NCBI RefSeq assembly: GCF_002795845.1 | Contig: NZ_CP011797.1 | Location: forward strand, 1,697,501 to 1,761,500 | Source of the DNA: Reinekea forsetii | GTDB taxonomy: Bacteria > Pseudomonadota > Gammaproteobacteria > Pseudomonadales > Natronospirillaceae | Reading direction: 5' to 3' | DNA: 64,000 nt | Position numbers and translations under genes: made by a program | Notes under the pieces: generated by a model | Databases searched by the model: none | What the model was told of the DNA's origin: nothing | The model's input: only the letters and a program-made list of their open reading frames with translations | Shown: positions 34,088 to 41,549 of the stretch, in pieces | How positions within the stretch are numbered: position 1 is the first letter of the stretch | Layout of the letters: each line of letters begins with the position of its first letter

Positions 34088-34201
34088 GTGAACGATAATC
34101 ATCGACAAGCCGAGGAATTATGCCGAAATCGACCAGGATCGAAGTATGACCCAGCCATGACCCAGAAGAGTACCAGCACCATATATCGCTATTTCCTGTA
34201 A
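34088..34201 (+). CDS. Possible 37-residue small protein or zur-like remnant
   Basis: A GTG start with AAAGGA six bases upstream, the best-placed ribosome site in this interval, opens 37 codons. The N-terminus NDNHRQAEELCRNR resembles the first helix of Fur/Zur proteins (compare LAQAEKICAQR in E. coli Zur), and the end STIYRYFL recalls the Zur motif PPTVYRALDFL. Everything between these in Zur is absent. It could therefore be an internally deleted zur remnant or an unrelated small ORF. The stop lies inside the perfect inverted repeat at 34188-34221. Its position beside a zinc-type transporter fits either reading. Confidence 0.3.
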   Translation: MNDNHRQAEELCRNRPGSKYDPAMTQKSTSTIYRYFL

Positions 34202-34221
34202 TCTTTATTACAGGAAATAGC
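34188..34221. repeat. Perfect 15-bp inverted repeat
   Basis: GCTATTTCCTGTAAT and its exact complement flank a CTTT loop. No T run follows on either strand, so it is not a standard terminator. The right arm supplies an AGGA before an ATG at 34225 that opens a 17-codon frame, so an RNA hairpin could cover that ribosome site. Confidence 0.75.
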
Positions 34222-34306
34222 AAAATGAACCGATTAATCAGCTTCTCTTACCCCTATATTAGGCGTACCTTATGTTGATACTAACCCAATCCACAGGCTG
34301 TAGACT

Positions 34307-34627
34307 ATGTTTGGATTCTTAAAGAAGTTATTTGCCGACGACACCGATGCGCTCCTCGATGCACTGCGCCAAGGCGCCAGCATTATCGATGTTCGATCCG
34401 CGGCTGAATTCAGTTCCGGTTCTGTTACCGGCGCTATTAATATAGCCCACACCGACATTGGCAATGCTCAGATCCAGATTGCCACGCTCAGCGTGCCGAT
34501 TATTGTCTGCTGTGCTTCGGGTATGCGCTCGTCGATGGCCCTGGAAGAACTGAAGCGAATGGGCTTTGATCCGGTAATCAATGGCAAAACGTGGAACCGT
34601 ATAGAGCAACTCAAACAAAAGCTTTAA
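34307..34627 (+). CDS. Single-domain rhodanese-like protein
   Basis: A 106-residue rhodanese domain, probably cytosolic since the N-terminus MFGFLKKLF is an amphipathic stretch and not a signal peptide. The active-site loop is CCASGMRSS at residues 68-76, with Cys69 the likely persulfide carrier and Arg74 shaping the six-residue loop. IIDVRSAAEF at 26-35 is the conserved CH2A-type motif. Such proteins move sulfane sulfur or detoxify cyanide; the physiological partner is unknown. A link with the tus relay is possible but unsupported. No good ribosome site or terminator is evident. Confidence 0.88.
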   Translation: MFGFLKKLFADDTDALLDALRQGASIIDVRSAAEFSSGSVTGAINIAHTDIGNAQIQIATLSVPIIVCCASGMRSSMALEELKRMGFDPVINGKTWNRIEQLKQKL

Positions 34628-34893
34628 CCGTCCGGCCTTAAGTTATGGCCGAGTGTCCCCAATGCCCGGCCCAGATCAGCGGTAAGGCCGCGCATCCTAG
34701 GGTAGCTTCGCTGAGGCGGTCAGAATGCGTGTCAAGACTGTTTCACTAGGGCGCCCAGACGGAAAAAATCTATCATCGCACGGCAGTATTAGCCTGAAAC
34801 CGCCCTATTTCCATAGGATTCCGGACGTATAGGTATTTTTTTATCGATTACTCTAAAAATCGGCATCCGCCTTTTTTGTGACTTGGAGAAGAA

Positions 34894-36540
34894 ATGACTA
34901 CAACAGAACAGGGCCCGGTTATCAGCCCGGCCGAACGCAAAGGAGCGTTGGTCGGTGTTTTATTGGCTCTCTTTATGGCCGCACTGGACCAAACCATCGT
35001 TTCCACCGCGACCCCGATGATTATCAAAGATCTGGCCTTTCCAACCAATTGGATAACCTGGTTAACCACCTCTTATCTGGTAACCAGCACCGCGCTCTTG
35101 CCGATCTGGGGTAAGTTGTCCGACCTCTATGGTCGCCGACCGATGCTGATGTGGGGTTTGGGCATTTTTGTGGTGGCCTCGGTGCTCTGCGGCCTATCGC
35201 AAACCCCGCTGCAGTTAGTCATTTTTCGCGCGATGCAAGGCGCCGGCTCTGCGGCTATTTTTGCCAATGCCTTTGCCGTTGTCGGCGATCTCTTTGAACC
35301 GCGCGACCGGCCCAAATATCAAGGGCTGTTCGGTGCCATGTTTGGTTTGAGTTCGGTCATTGGCCCCTGGATTGGCGGACTCTTGACCGATTACATCAGT
35401 TGGCATTGGGTATTTTTGGTCAATGTGCCGGTCGGCGGCGTGGCCATGTGGTTTATCTATAAGAGGATGCCGCTGTTGCGCCATACCACCGGGCAACAGA
35501 TCGATTTCTATGGTGCGGCCCTGCTCCTGTTGTCGGTTGTGCCACTGCTTATCGCGCTATCGTTGGCACCGGTCAGCTATGCCTGGAACTCGCTGGAGAT
35601 CCTCTCGATGTTTGCCCTATCGTTCCTAGCCACCTTTGTCTTTATTCGCCATGAGCTGAAACACGACGGTGCCATACTGGACCTCGATCTCTTTAAGGAT
35701 CGTGCCTTCAGCCTGACCGCATTGGCTTCTTTTTCCTTGGGTGCCGTCTTTTTAGGTTCGATCGTGTTCATTCCGCTCTATATGGTCAATGTCTTGGGCG
35801 TCAGCGCGACCAGTTCCGGTGCGACCCTGACGCCCCTAACCCTGGGTCTGGTGTTTGGTAATGTGGTCAGTGGTCAACTAGTCTCCCGCATTGGCTCCTA
35901 TAAGCCGGTCTTGATTCCAAGCCTGGTGGTTCTGATGCTGAGCTATCTGTGGCTAGCCCTAACCCTCGACGCGGATCAGACCCAGCTCAATGTTATTATC
36001 AAACTGGTGGTCTTAGGCATGGCGTTAGGGCCGACCATTCCGCTCTATACCCAGATGATGATCAACACGGCACCGCGCAAGAAGATGGGGGTTGCCTCGT
36101 CATCGGCGACCTTTGTGCGCCAAATGGGCAGCAGCATGGGCTTAGCCTTTCTCGGTACGGTGTTCAGCGCGCATCTGGCCATGGGTTTTGCAACTCAGAT
36201 TGAACCGCAGATCCCGGCCCAGTTTAAGGTGGCTTTGACCTCTGATATGAGTGCTGAGGAAGCCCAATCCCATACCAAGAGTCAGGCCGCATCGTTCGAT
36301 TTTGATCAACTGAGGCGGTCGATACAGGAACAGGTGACCGAACCAACCGCTCAGGCTCAGGCCATGGCAAAGGTGGACACACTGCAACGCAGTTTCAGGG
36401 TGCTCTGGGCCGATGCGACCCGGCAGATATTCTGGTTTGGCTTCTTTATTATTGTTATTGGTCTACTGTTCACCGTCTTTATTCCGGAAGTCCCGATGGG
36501 GCCGGCGCAGAAAAAGCCTGCGAAAGAAAAGGTTGCCTAG
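34894..36540 (+). CDS. DHA2-family (EmrB/QacA type) MFS drug exporter
   Basis: A 548-residue major-facilitator transporter with 14 predicted spans, the drug:H+ antiporter-2 architecture. Motif C-like LDQTIVSTATPMI lies in the first span (about residues 32-44), motif A-like GKLSDLYGRRPML near 73-85. A hydrophilic loop with MSAEEAQSHTKSQAASF near residue 460 precedes the last span, and the C-terminus is lysine-rich. GGAGAAGAA precedes the ATG. No EmrA-like membrane-fusion gene is adjacent, so it probably acts alone in the inner membrane. Substrate cannot be told from sequence. The 266 bp upstream, after the rhodanese, show no other gene. Confidence 0.92.
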   Translation: MTTTEQGPVISPAERKGALVGVLLALFMAALDQTIVSTATPMIIKDLAFPTNWITWLTTSYLVTSTALLPIWGKLSDLYGRRPMLMWGLGIFVVASVLCGLSQTPLQLVIFRAMQGAGSAAIFANAFAVVGDLFEPRDRPKYQGLFGAMFGLSSVIGPWIGGLLTDYISWHWVFLVNVPVGGVAMWFIYKRMPLLRHTTGQQIDFYGAALLLLSVVPLLIALSLAPVSYAWNSLEILSMFALSFLATFVFIRHELKHDGAILDLDLFKDRAFSLTALASFSLGAVFLGSIVFIPLYMVNVLGVSATSSGATLTPLTLGLVFGNVVSGQLVSRIGSYKPVLIPSLVVLMLSYLWLALTLDADQTQLNVIIKLVVLGMALGPTIPLYTQMMINTAPRKKMGVASSSATFVRQMGSSMGLAFLGTVFSAHLAMGFATQIEPQIPAQFKVALTSDMSAEEAQSHTKSQAASFDFDQLRRSIQEQVTEPTAQAQAMAKVDTLQRSFRVLWADATRQIFWFGFFIIVIGLLFTVFIPEVPMGPAQKKPAKEKVA

Positions 36541-36561
36541 CGCAGCCGCCGCGCAGATATT

Positions 36562-36586
36562 AAACCCAGCCTAGGCTGGGTTCTTT
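36562..36586. terminator. Terminator after the MFS gene
   Basis: A perfect 20-bp palindrome AACCCAGCCTAGGCTGGGTT followed by CTTTT, 22 bp after the stop. It may also serve the convergent rhomboid gene. Confidence 0.8.
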
Positions 36587-36644
36587 TATGCTCTGGCGCG
36601 CTTTAAGTCGAATGCCGTTACCCTGCCCCTTTGTCTATCCTAGA

Positions 36645-37181
36645 CTATTTGGCCATGTATTTAGCCAGCCAGAGCCCGCTGATCAGACCCGAGAAATGTG
36701 CAGCAAAGGATATACCCTGGCGTATTTCGGTTAACGACAGCAGCAACGAACCGTAAATCAGAATCGTTACCGCCGCAAAGACGATTGATTTTAAATCCCT
36801 GCGATGCCACGCCGCTGCAATAAGGAAACCCCAATAAGCAAAAATGAGTCCCGATGCCCCGACCACATAGCCCGGACTGGCCAGCAGCCAAGTAAAGACG
36901 CCCGTTGTGACAATGAGACTGATGGTAATCGAATAGAAGCGACCGCGTTGACTGGCACTGACCATTATGGCCAATACCGCAAGTGGGCCAATATTACCCA
37001 AAAAATGCGCCAGGTTGCCGTGTAAAAACGGCATAGTAAGGATCCCGAGGAAACCGTGCAGGCTGCGAGGTTGTAGGCCAAAAGCGCGCAAATCGACCGG
37101 CGACAGCAGCTGCACCAGGGCCACTAGGCTGATAGTTACGACCAGCAGCAGGGGCCCAGCCATGATCTTAGGTTTTTCCAT
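36645..37181 (-). CDS. Rhomboid-family intramembrane serine protease
   Basis: A 178-residue, six-span rhomboid. The catalytic serine is Ser110 in GASG (108-111), its partner histidine is His162 (FAAHFSGLISG), and the L1/TM2 motif HGNLAHFLGN (54-63) supplies the oxyanion-stabilising His and Asn. It lacks the cytosolic N-terminal domain of E. coli GlpG and is close to a minimal rhomboid. Substrates are unknown. The gene is convergent with the MFS transporter. Upstream (37182-37378) lies a short relic resembling the 3' end of a dehydrogenase gene. Confidence 0.9.
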   Translation of the reverse strand: MEKPKIMAGPLLLVVTISLVALVQLLSPVDLRAFGLQPRSLHGFLGILTMPFLHGNLAHFLGNIGPLAVLAIMVSASQRGRFYSITISLIVTTGVFTWLLASPGYVVGASGLIFAYWGFLIAAAWHRRDLKSIVFAAVTILIYGSLLLSLTEIRQGISFAAHFSGLISGLWLAKYMAK

Positions 37182-37225
37182 GCCCTGTTCCTCTTTCCTT
37201 TAAAGGTTATTTGTTCGCTTGGACC

Positions 37226-37336
37226 TCAGCGACCGCCGGATACATCGAGGAAGGCACCGGTGATCAAGGCCATTCGCTTCATAAACTGGTTTCGTTTGTG
37301 GTCCAGGGAGATACAGAATAACCATCGCGCGGCCCA
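37226..37336 (-). pseudogene. Possible 3' relic of a short-chain dehydrogenase gene
   Basis: In this 197-bp gap the minus strand is open for 36 codons and ends LITGAFLDVSGGR-stop. This closely resembles the C-terminus of FabG-like short-chain dehydrogenases (TG-x3-D-x2-GG). Residues before it (LFCISLDHKRNQFMKRM) do not look like an SDR, and the catalytic YxxxK and Rossmann parts are missing. A decayed or deleted gene is the simplest reading; chance similarity over about 12 residues is the alternative. Confidence 0.35.
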
Positions 37337-37378
37337 TTAGGAAGTTTTCCCAACCAGGCCCAGCAATCAAGTTGCGCG

Positions 37379-38140
37379 CTAGACGGGCCCAACAACTGGG
37401 GCCTGCTCGGCGATTTCAGGTACCGGGCTGGACTGCGGATCAACAATCAGGGGTTCCAGCGTTTGATAGGAGATTTTAAGGTGGACGCTGTTCCAGACCA
37501 GATCTTCGACAAAACGTTCCATCATCATTTCATAGGCGGTGCGATCTGGCCGGGTGAGGAACATCTTTTGGGCGATCTTGCAGGAATTAGCCAAGCTGCG
37601 CCGTGTCACTGCGAGGTTTAGATAGTTTTCGATGATTTTGACCAGATCGGAGGCCTTGAACTGATCCATTCGCTGCAACAGTTCGGCGAACAAGTCCTGT
37701 TCATGCTGTTGTTCGAGTTCCAGCATCCCCGGTTGCAGCCCTTGCTCAATCGCATCGCTGAGCGTCAAGGCGCCTGAAAGAAATTTATAATCGAGCAACA
37801 GCCTATGGGCCTCGGCACTCAGGGTGATATTGACCGGTTGGGTGTCGAGTCTTCGGTCCCGTCGGCGCCGTTTTTTGGCCGATAAGGCACGCCGCAATCG
37901 ACCCCAATCGTCATCCTCGAGCGCCTCGATTAGGACCACTTGAGCCGTCTGATAGAGTTCGTCATCGGGCGGGTCAATGCTGCGCCAATGGCTCAGATGC
38001 GTTTTAAGACTGGCAATCCCGGTGCGATGAATAGGATGCTCCGGGTGGCCAAGCCAATCCGGCAGGGTCAACTGATAATCGAGCCAGTCGAGGCAATCGA
38101 GCCAGTCTCTGGCATTGAGTTGGTAACGTGGCCTGGCCAT
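37379..38140 (-). CDS. Unrecognised protein with RHH-like segment
   Basis: A 253-residue soluble protein that I do not recognise. The N-terminal third is rich in Trp, Asp and Leu (DWLDCLDWLDYQL). A basic run KKRRRRDRR near residues 89-97 is followed by VNITLSAEAHRLLLDYKFLS (103-122) and TLSDAIEQGL, which has the strand-helix-helix pattern of ribbon-helix-helix DNA-binding domains. The C-terminal half is helical, with a glutamine/glutamate-rich coiled-coil-like part. The order acidic-helical N-part, arginine patch, RHH, coiled coil resembles MatP, but the identity is too weak to name it. It stands downstream of the two-component pair, behind a region with dyads, so control by that response regulator is possible. 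Confidence 0.75.
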   Translation of the reverse strand: MARPRYQLNARDWLDCLDWLDYQLTLPDWLGHPEHPIHRTGIASLKTHLSHWRSIDPPDDELYQTAQVVLIEALEDDDWGRLRRALSAKKRRRRDRRLDTQPVNITLSAEAHRLLLDYKFLSGALTLSDAIEQGLQPGMLELEQQHEQDLFAELLQRMDQFKASDLVKIIENYLNLAVTRRSLANSCKIAQKMFLTRPDRTAYEMMMERFVEDLVWNSVHLKISYQTLEPLIVDPQSSPVPEIAEQAPVVGPV

Positions 38141-38190
38141 AACAATTCAACTATCCAGTAAAAAATGGGTTGGTAATAGGCCCGAGGGCC

Positions 38191-38214
38191 GACTGATATC
38201 AGAGTATATCGGTC
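38191..38214. promoter_or_regulatory. Dyad upstream of the RHH-like gene
   Basis: GACTGATAT, six bases, then ATATCGGTC: 9-bp arms with one mismatch, 51 bp before the RHH-like gene. A second dyad CTACACTGTAG (38222-38232) lies next to it. Either could bind the neighbouring response regulator or the RHH-like protein itself. Confidence 0.35.
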
Positions 38215-38287
38215 ATTTCGTCTACACTGTAGTCTTTTAGAGCGATATTTAAAGATCCAAGAGGAAAATGCTCTAATGCCTTACAAC

Positions 38288-38962
38288 CTATATGATCCCG
38301 AGCTCTAACGCTTTTAGTACCGCCCGGGTCCGATCTCGGACGCCCAGCTTGGCCAAAATATTGGAGACATGGTTTTTAATGGTGCCTTCCGATTTGAAAA
38401 TGGCGCGCGATATCTCTTTATTAGAGTAGCCTCCGGCCATCAGGCGTAAAATTTCAATTTCACGTTGGGTTAAGGGATCTTGCACCGGATCTTTCTCAAC
38501 GCGACTGCCACCGTCTTTCTGCAATTCGGTAAAGCCTTTTATCACCCGTTCCGTTACCGCTGGCTGAATCATGGTTTCCCCGCGGTGGACGCAATCGATC
38601 GCCTCGACAAGAGACTCAAGTGACACATCCTTTAGCAGAAAGCCTCGCGCGCCGGCTCGTATGGCATTTAACACCAGCTCGTGATCATCGAAGGTGGTGA
38701 GAATAATCACGGGGATGTCGATGCCAGTATCTTTCATCTGCTTTAGGGTCGATACACCATCGAGTTTGGGCATTCGGATGTCCATCAGCACCACATCGGG
38801 CGCGAGCGGTGCAAACAGACTCAGGGCCTCTTCGCCATCACCCGCTTCGCCGACTATATCGATATGCCCCGCCAGATTGAGTAAGGATTTAATCCCTTCG
38901 CGCACGAGGTTTTGGTCGTCGACCAACATTACTCTAATCATTTTTTGCGCTGTAGCAGTCAT
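38288..38962 (-). CDS. NarL/LuxR-type response regulator
   Basis: A 224-residue two-domain response regulator. The receiver (about 9-125) has the acidic pair Asp15-Asp16, phospho-acceptor Asp61 (VVLMDIRMP), Thr in ILTTFDD and Lys in FLLKD. The C-terminal LuxR-type helix-turn-helix (from about 160) reads LTQREIEILRLMAGGYSNKE with the recognition helix EGTIKNHVSNIL. It overlaps its kinase gene by 4 bp, so they form a pair. The target genes are unknown. A DesR-like or LiaR-like output is suggested by the kinase type. Confidence 0.93.
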   Translation of the reverse strand: MTATAQKMIRVMLVDDQNLVREGIKSLLNLAGHIDIVGEAGDGEEALSLFAPLAPDVVLMDIRMPKLDGVSTLKQMKDTGIDIPVIILTTFDDHELVLNAIRAGARGFLLKDVSLESLVEAIDCVHRGETMIQPAVTERVIKGFTELQKDGGSRVEKDPVQDPLTQREIEILRLMAGGYSNKEISRAIFKSEGTIKNHVSNILAKLGVRDRTRAVLKALELGII

Positions 38963-40119
38963 AGTGCCTCCATGGTTGGGATGCGGATGTTCAGGCCAAA
39001 GCCCCTCGCGGTGTTAATATCGATGTGGCCGCGTAATTTCTCGATGCGTTCGCGCATCCCTTTTAGGCCGTTACCCTCGTGAATGCTCAGTTGGCAATGA
39101 CCATTATCCTTGACCGCCAGTTCAACCTGATGGGGCTGCTGAGCCAGACTAATATGCATTTCACTGGCATTGCCATGCTTCAAGGTATTGGTGATTGCCT
39201 CCTGGACGCAGCGAAACAGAGTTTCGGCGGTTTTTGCATCGTTGAGCTTAAAATTGGGTGCCACGACGAGATCGATCTTCAAGCGTGGAATTTGCGCGAC
39301 CAATGCATCCAATGCATCCTTAAGCCCGATATTGGAGCCTTCACGCATCTCGTGCACCGTTTCGCGCACATCGGTAAGCAATTGTTTGGCGACCCAATGG
39401 GCCTCAACGACATGGGCCTTGTTTTCACCTTCGGTGGTATAGGTTAAATACTGTAATTTTAGAATCAGAGCCGTTAAATGATGTCCCAAACCGTCGTGCA
39501 GGTCACGTGAGATGCGCAGTCGCTCACTTTGTTTGGTTGATTCCTGTAACAGCGCCTGGGTGGCAATCAGCTCGCGATTGAGCATGGTGATTTCATCGCG
39601 TGCTTCCTGTTCTTGGATAACCCGCTGACTCATGCGAAAGGCAAATAGGTTAAAAGCCCCACCTAGAGCGGTCCATACCAAGGCATCAGGCGTTTGCCAG
39701 TAGAACGCATTGTAAAAGTAGTCGATAGCAATCAGCGCTAACGCACCCATTAGCGCCGGCAAGTGATTAAACCGAATCGGTAACTGGGCCGCTAGGGCGA
39801 CGGCCAATATCGACACCACCCCTGAGTTGGTTAGGGTGCGGATCAGTAAAATGGCAATCAATTGGCCCACCACCGACAGCTGACGAATTCGGCTGTCCAT
39901 CCGTTTAAAGGGCTGTTCGCGTGTGGTGAAGTAAAAACCAAGAATAAACAGTAATAGGCAGAGTACGATGGTTAATAACTTGAGTTGGCCTGCCAAGGTA
40001 TCGGCCGGCTCAGAACTGAGGGTTAAGTAGCAGACAATGGCCCAAGCCAAGTATCCGGTCATGCCTTCAACGTTCTGGGCTAAGGAGTTTTGGTACACGC
40101 TATCCACTATTTTTCTCAA
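38959..40119 (-). CDS. DesK/NarX-type sensor histidine kinase
   Basis: A 386-residue HisKA_3 sensor kinase with five or six membrane spans in residues 20-165 and no large periplasmic domain, so it probably senses a membrane state. The phosphorylated histidine is His208 in SRDLHDGLGHHL. The ATPase N-box is CVQEAITNTLKHG near 306-318, and the G-box is GNGLKGMRERI. The start is TTG, chosen because AAGGAA lies seven bases upstream. It is the first gene of the kinase-regulator pair and diverges from the recombinase gene. Confidence 0.92.
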   Translation of the reverse strand: MRKIVDSVYQNSLAQNVEGMTGYLAWAIVCYLTLSSEPADTLAGQLKLLTIVLCLLLFILGFYFTTREQPFKRMDSRIRQLSVVGQLIAILLIRTLTNSGVVSILAVALAAQLPIRFNHLPALMGALALIAIDYFYNAFYWQTPDALVWTALGGAFNLFAFRMSQRVIQEQEARDEITMLNRELIATQALLQESTKQSERLRISRDLHDGLGHHLTALILKLQYLTYTTEGENKAHVVEAHWVAKQLLTDVRETVHEMREGSNIGLKDALDALVAQIPRLKIDLVVAPNFKLNDAKTAETLFRCVQEAITNTLKHGNASEMHISLAQQPHQVELAVKDNGHCQLSIHEGNGLKGMRERIEKLRGHIDINTARGFGLNIRIPTMEAL

Positions 40120-40295
40120 ACCAATTTCCTTTAGATTCTAATGCGCCTATTGCCGGCTGCCCAGTGACTAAGGTCACTGTTGCTATTCAAATGAAGCCAT
40201 GATCATATGGTATGCATGGCAACAAATCTGCAACTATCCGTCTTTCGGACTCACAGGCACCAACCTGCCCTATTTTCCCATTACGAGGCTCATCC

Positions 40296-41549
40296 GTGAC
40301 CGCACAGAAGCTGGTGCCCATTTTTGACAATCTGAACTACATGGCCAATCCGTTTCGGCAGGGCTTTAATGTCAGTGAACCTACTCTGGCACTGACCACC
40401 ATCCCGGCCAATGCATTGAACGCCGACGCGCTATGCTGTGCGCAATTTCTTTATACCTATCGCGGCAGCCTAGACACCTTTGCCTCGTACCGGCGCGAGA
40501 TCGAGCGTTTTGTGCAATGGTGTTGGTTTGTTGAAGGCCTGTGTCTGAGCGAGGTGCGCCGCCAGCATATAGAGGCCTTCGTCCATTTCTGCCAAGCACC
40601 GCCGCTCAGCTGGATCGGGGTTAAATCGGTGCAACGCTTTCAGAATGGCGACGGGTTGCGCATTGCCAATCCGGCCTGGCGCCCCTTTGTGGTCAAGGTC
40701 AGTAAACGCGACCATCGACTCGGCGCCGACCCAGATCCAAAGCAGTATGACCTCAGTCAATCGGCCCTCCAGGCCCTATTTTCGGTGCTCAGCACCTTCT
40801 TTAATTATCTGATACAAGAAGAAGCCGTGGCCTTGAACCCGGTGGCGCAAATCCGCCAAAAAGGAAAGTTTCTGCGCAAGCGTCAAGCCGTCAGTACCGT
40901 GCGCCGTCTTTCTGAAGCCCAATGGCATGAGGTGTTGATGGCCATCGAGGCGGTCTTACACGAGGACCCGGATAAATGGCAGCGGTCGCTCTTTATCGTC
41001 AGCTGTTTATTCGGCCTTTATCTGCGGATTTCAGAGTTAGCCGCCTCGGATCGCTGGCAGCCAGAGATGGAACACTTTTGGAAAGACGCGCAGGGCAACT
41101 GGTGGTTTACCACGGTCGGCAAGGGGAACAAGGAACGCGACATCTCGGTGTCCGATGCCATGTTGACCGCATTGCGGCGCTATCGTCAGTATTTAGGGCT
41201 CACCCCCCTGCCATTGATTGGCGACCACACGCCGCTGATTGCCAAAATTCGTGGCAAAGGCGGTATTGCCAGTACCCGGCAAATTCGCTTTATTGTTCAG
41301 GAATGCTTCGACTTGGCGACCTTAAGACTGAAGGCCCAGGGTGAATCTGAGGAGGCTGCGGCGCTGGAAACGGCGACAGTGCATTGGTTGCGCCATACTG
41401 GCATTTCTGAAGATGTCAAAACACGACCGCGTGAGCATGTGCGTGACGACGCCGGTCACGGTTCCAGCGCCATCACCGATCGCTACATCGATGTTGAACG
41501 CCAGGCCCGGCACGCCAGTGCGCGAGCCAAAAAAATCAATCCGACGTAA
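40296..41549 (+). CDS. Solitary tyrosine recombinase/integrase
   Basis: A phage-integrase-family recombinase with a complete active site: Arg244 (GLYLRISELA), Lys276 (TVGKGNKERD), His363 and Arg366 (HWLRH), His388 (AGHGSS) and the nucleophile Tyr397 (ITDRYIDVE). An N-terminal SAM-like core-binding domain occupies about residues 45-190. GTG at 40296, with GAGG eight bases upstream, was preferred to an ATG at 40212 without a ribosome site; that gives 417 residues. It is larger than XerC/D (about 300). No phage, plasmid or transposon genes, tRNA or direct-repeat attachment sites are seen around it. The last 14 bp overlap the convergent gor. Confidence 0.88.
   Translation: MTAQKLVPIFDNLNYMANPFRQGFNVSEPTLALTTIPANALNADALCCAQFLYTYRGSLDTFASYRREIERFVQWCWFVEGLCLSEVRRQHIEAFVHFCQAPPLSWIGVKSVQRFQNGDGLRIANPAWRPFVVKVSKRDHRLGADPDPKQYDLSQSALQALFSVLSTFFNYLIQEEAVALNPVAQIRQKGKFLRKRQAVSTVRRLSEAQWHEVLMAIEAVLHEDPDKWQRSLFIVSCLFGLYLRISELAASDRWQPEMEHFWKDAQGNWWFTTVGKGNKERDISVSDAMLTALRRYRQYLGLTPLPLIGDHTPLIAKIRGKGGIASTRQIRFIVQECFDLATLRLKAQGESEEAAALETATVHWLRHTGISEDVKTRPREHVRDDAGHGSSAITDRYIDVERQARHASARAKKINPT

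Noticed and set aside
34020-34223. 67-codon minus-strand frame in the zinc-locus gap
   Set aside because: It has no ribosome site, a composition unlike neighbouring proteins and no recognisable motif, and it lies opposite the better-supported 37-codon plus-strand frame.
40212-41549. Genomic island around the tyrosine recombinase
   Set aside because: No cargo genes, tRNA, flanking direct repeats or base-composition shift are apparent, and both neighbours are ordinary chromosomal genes.
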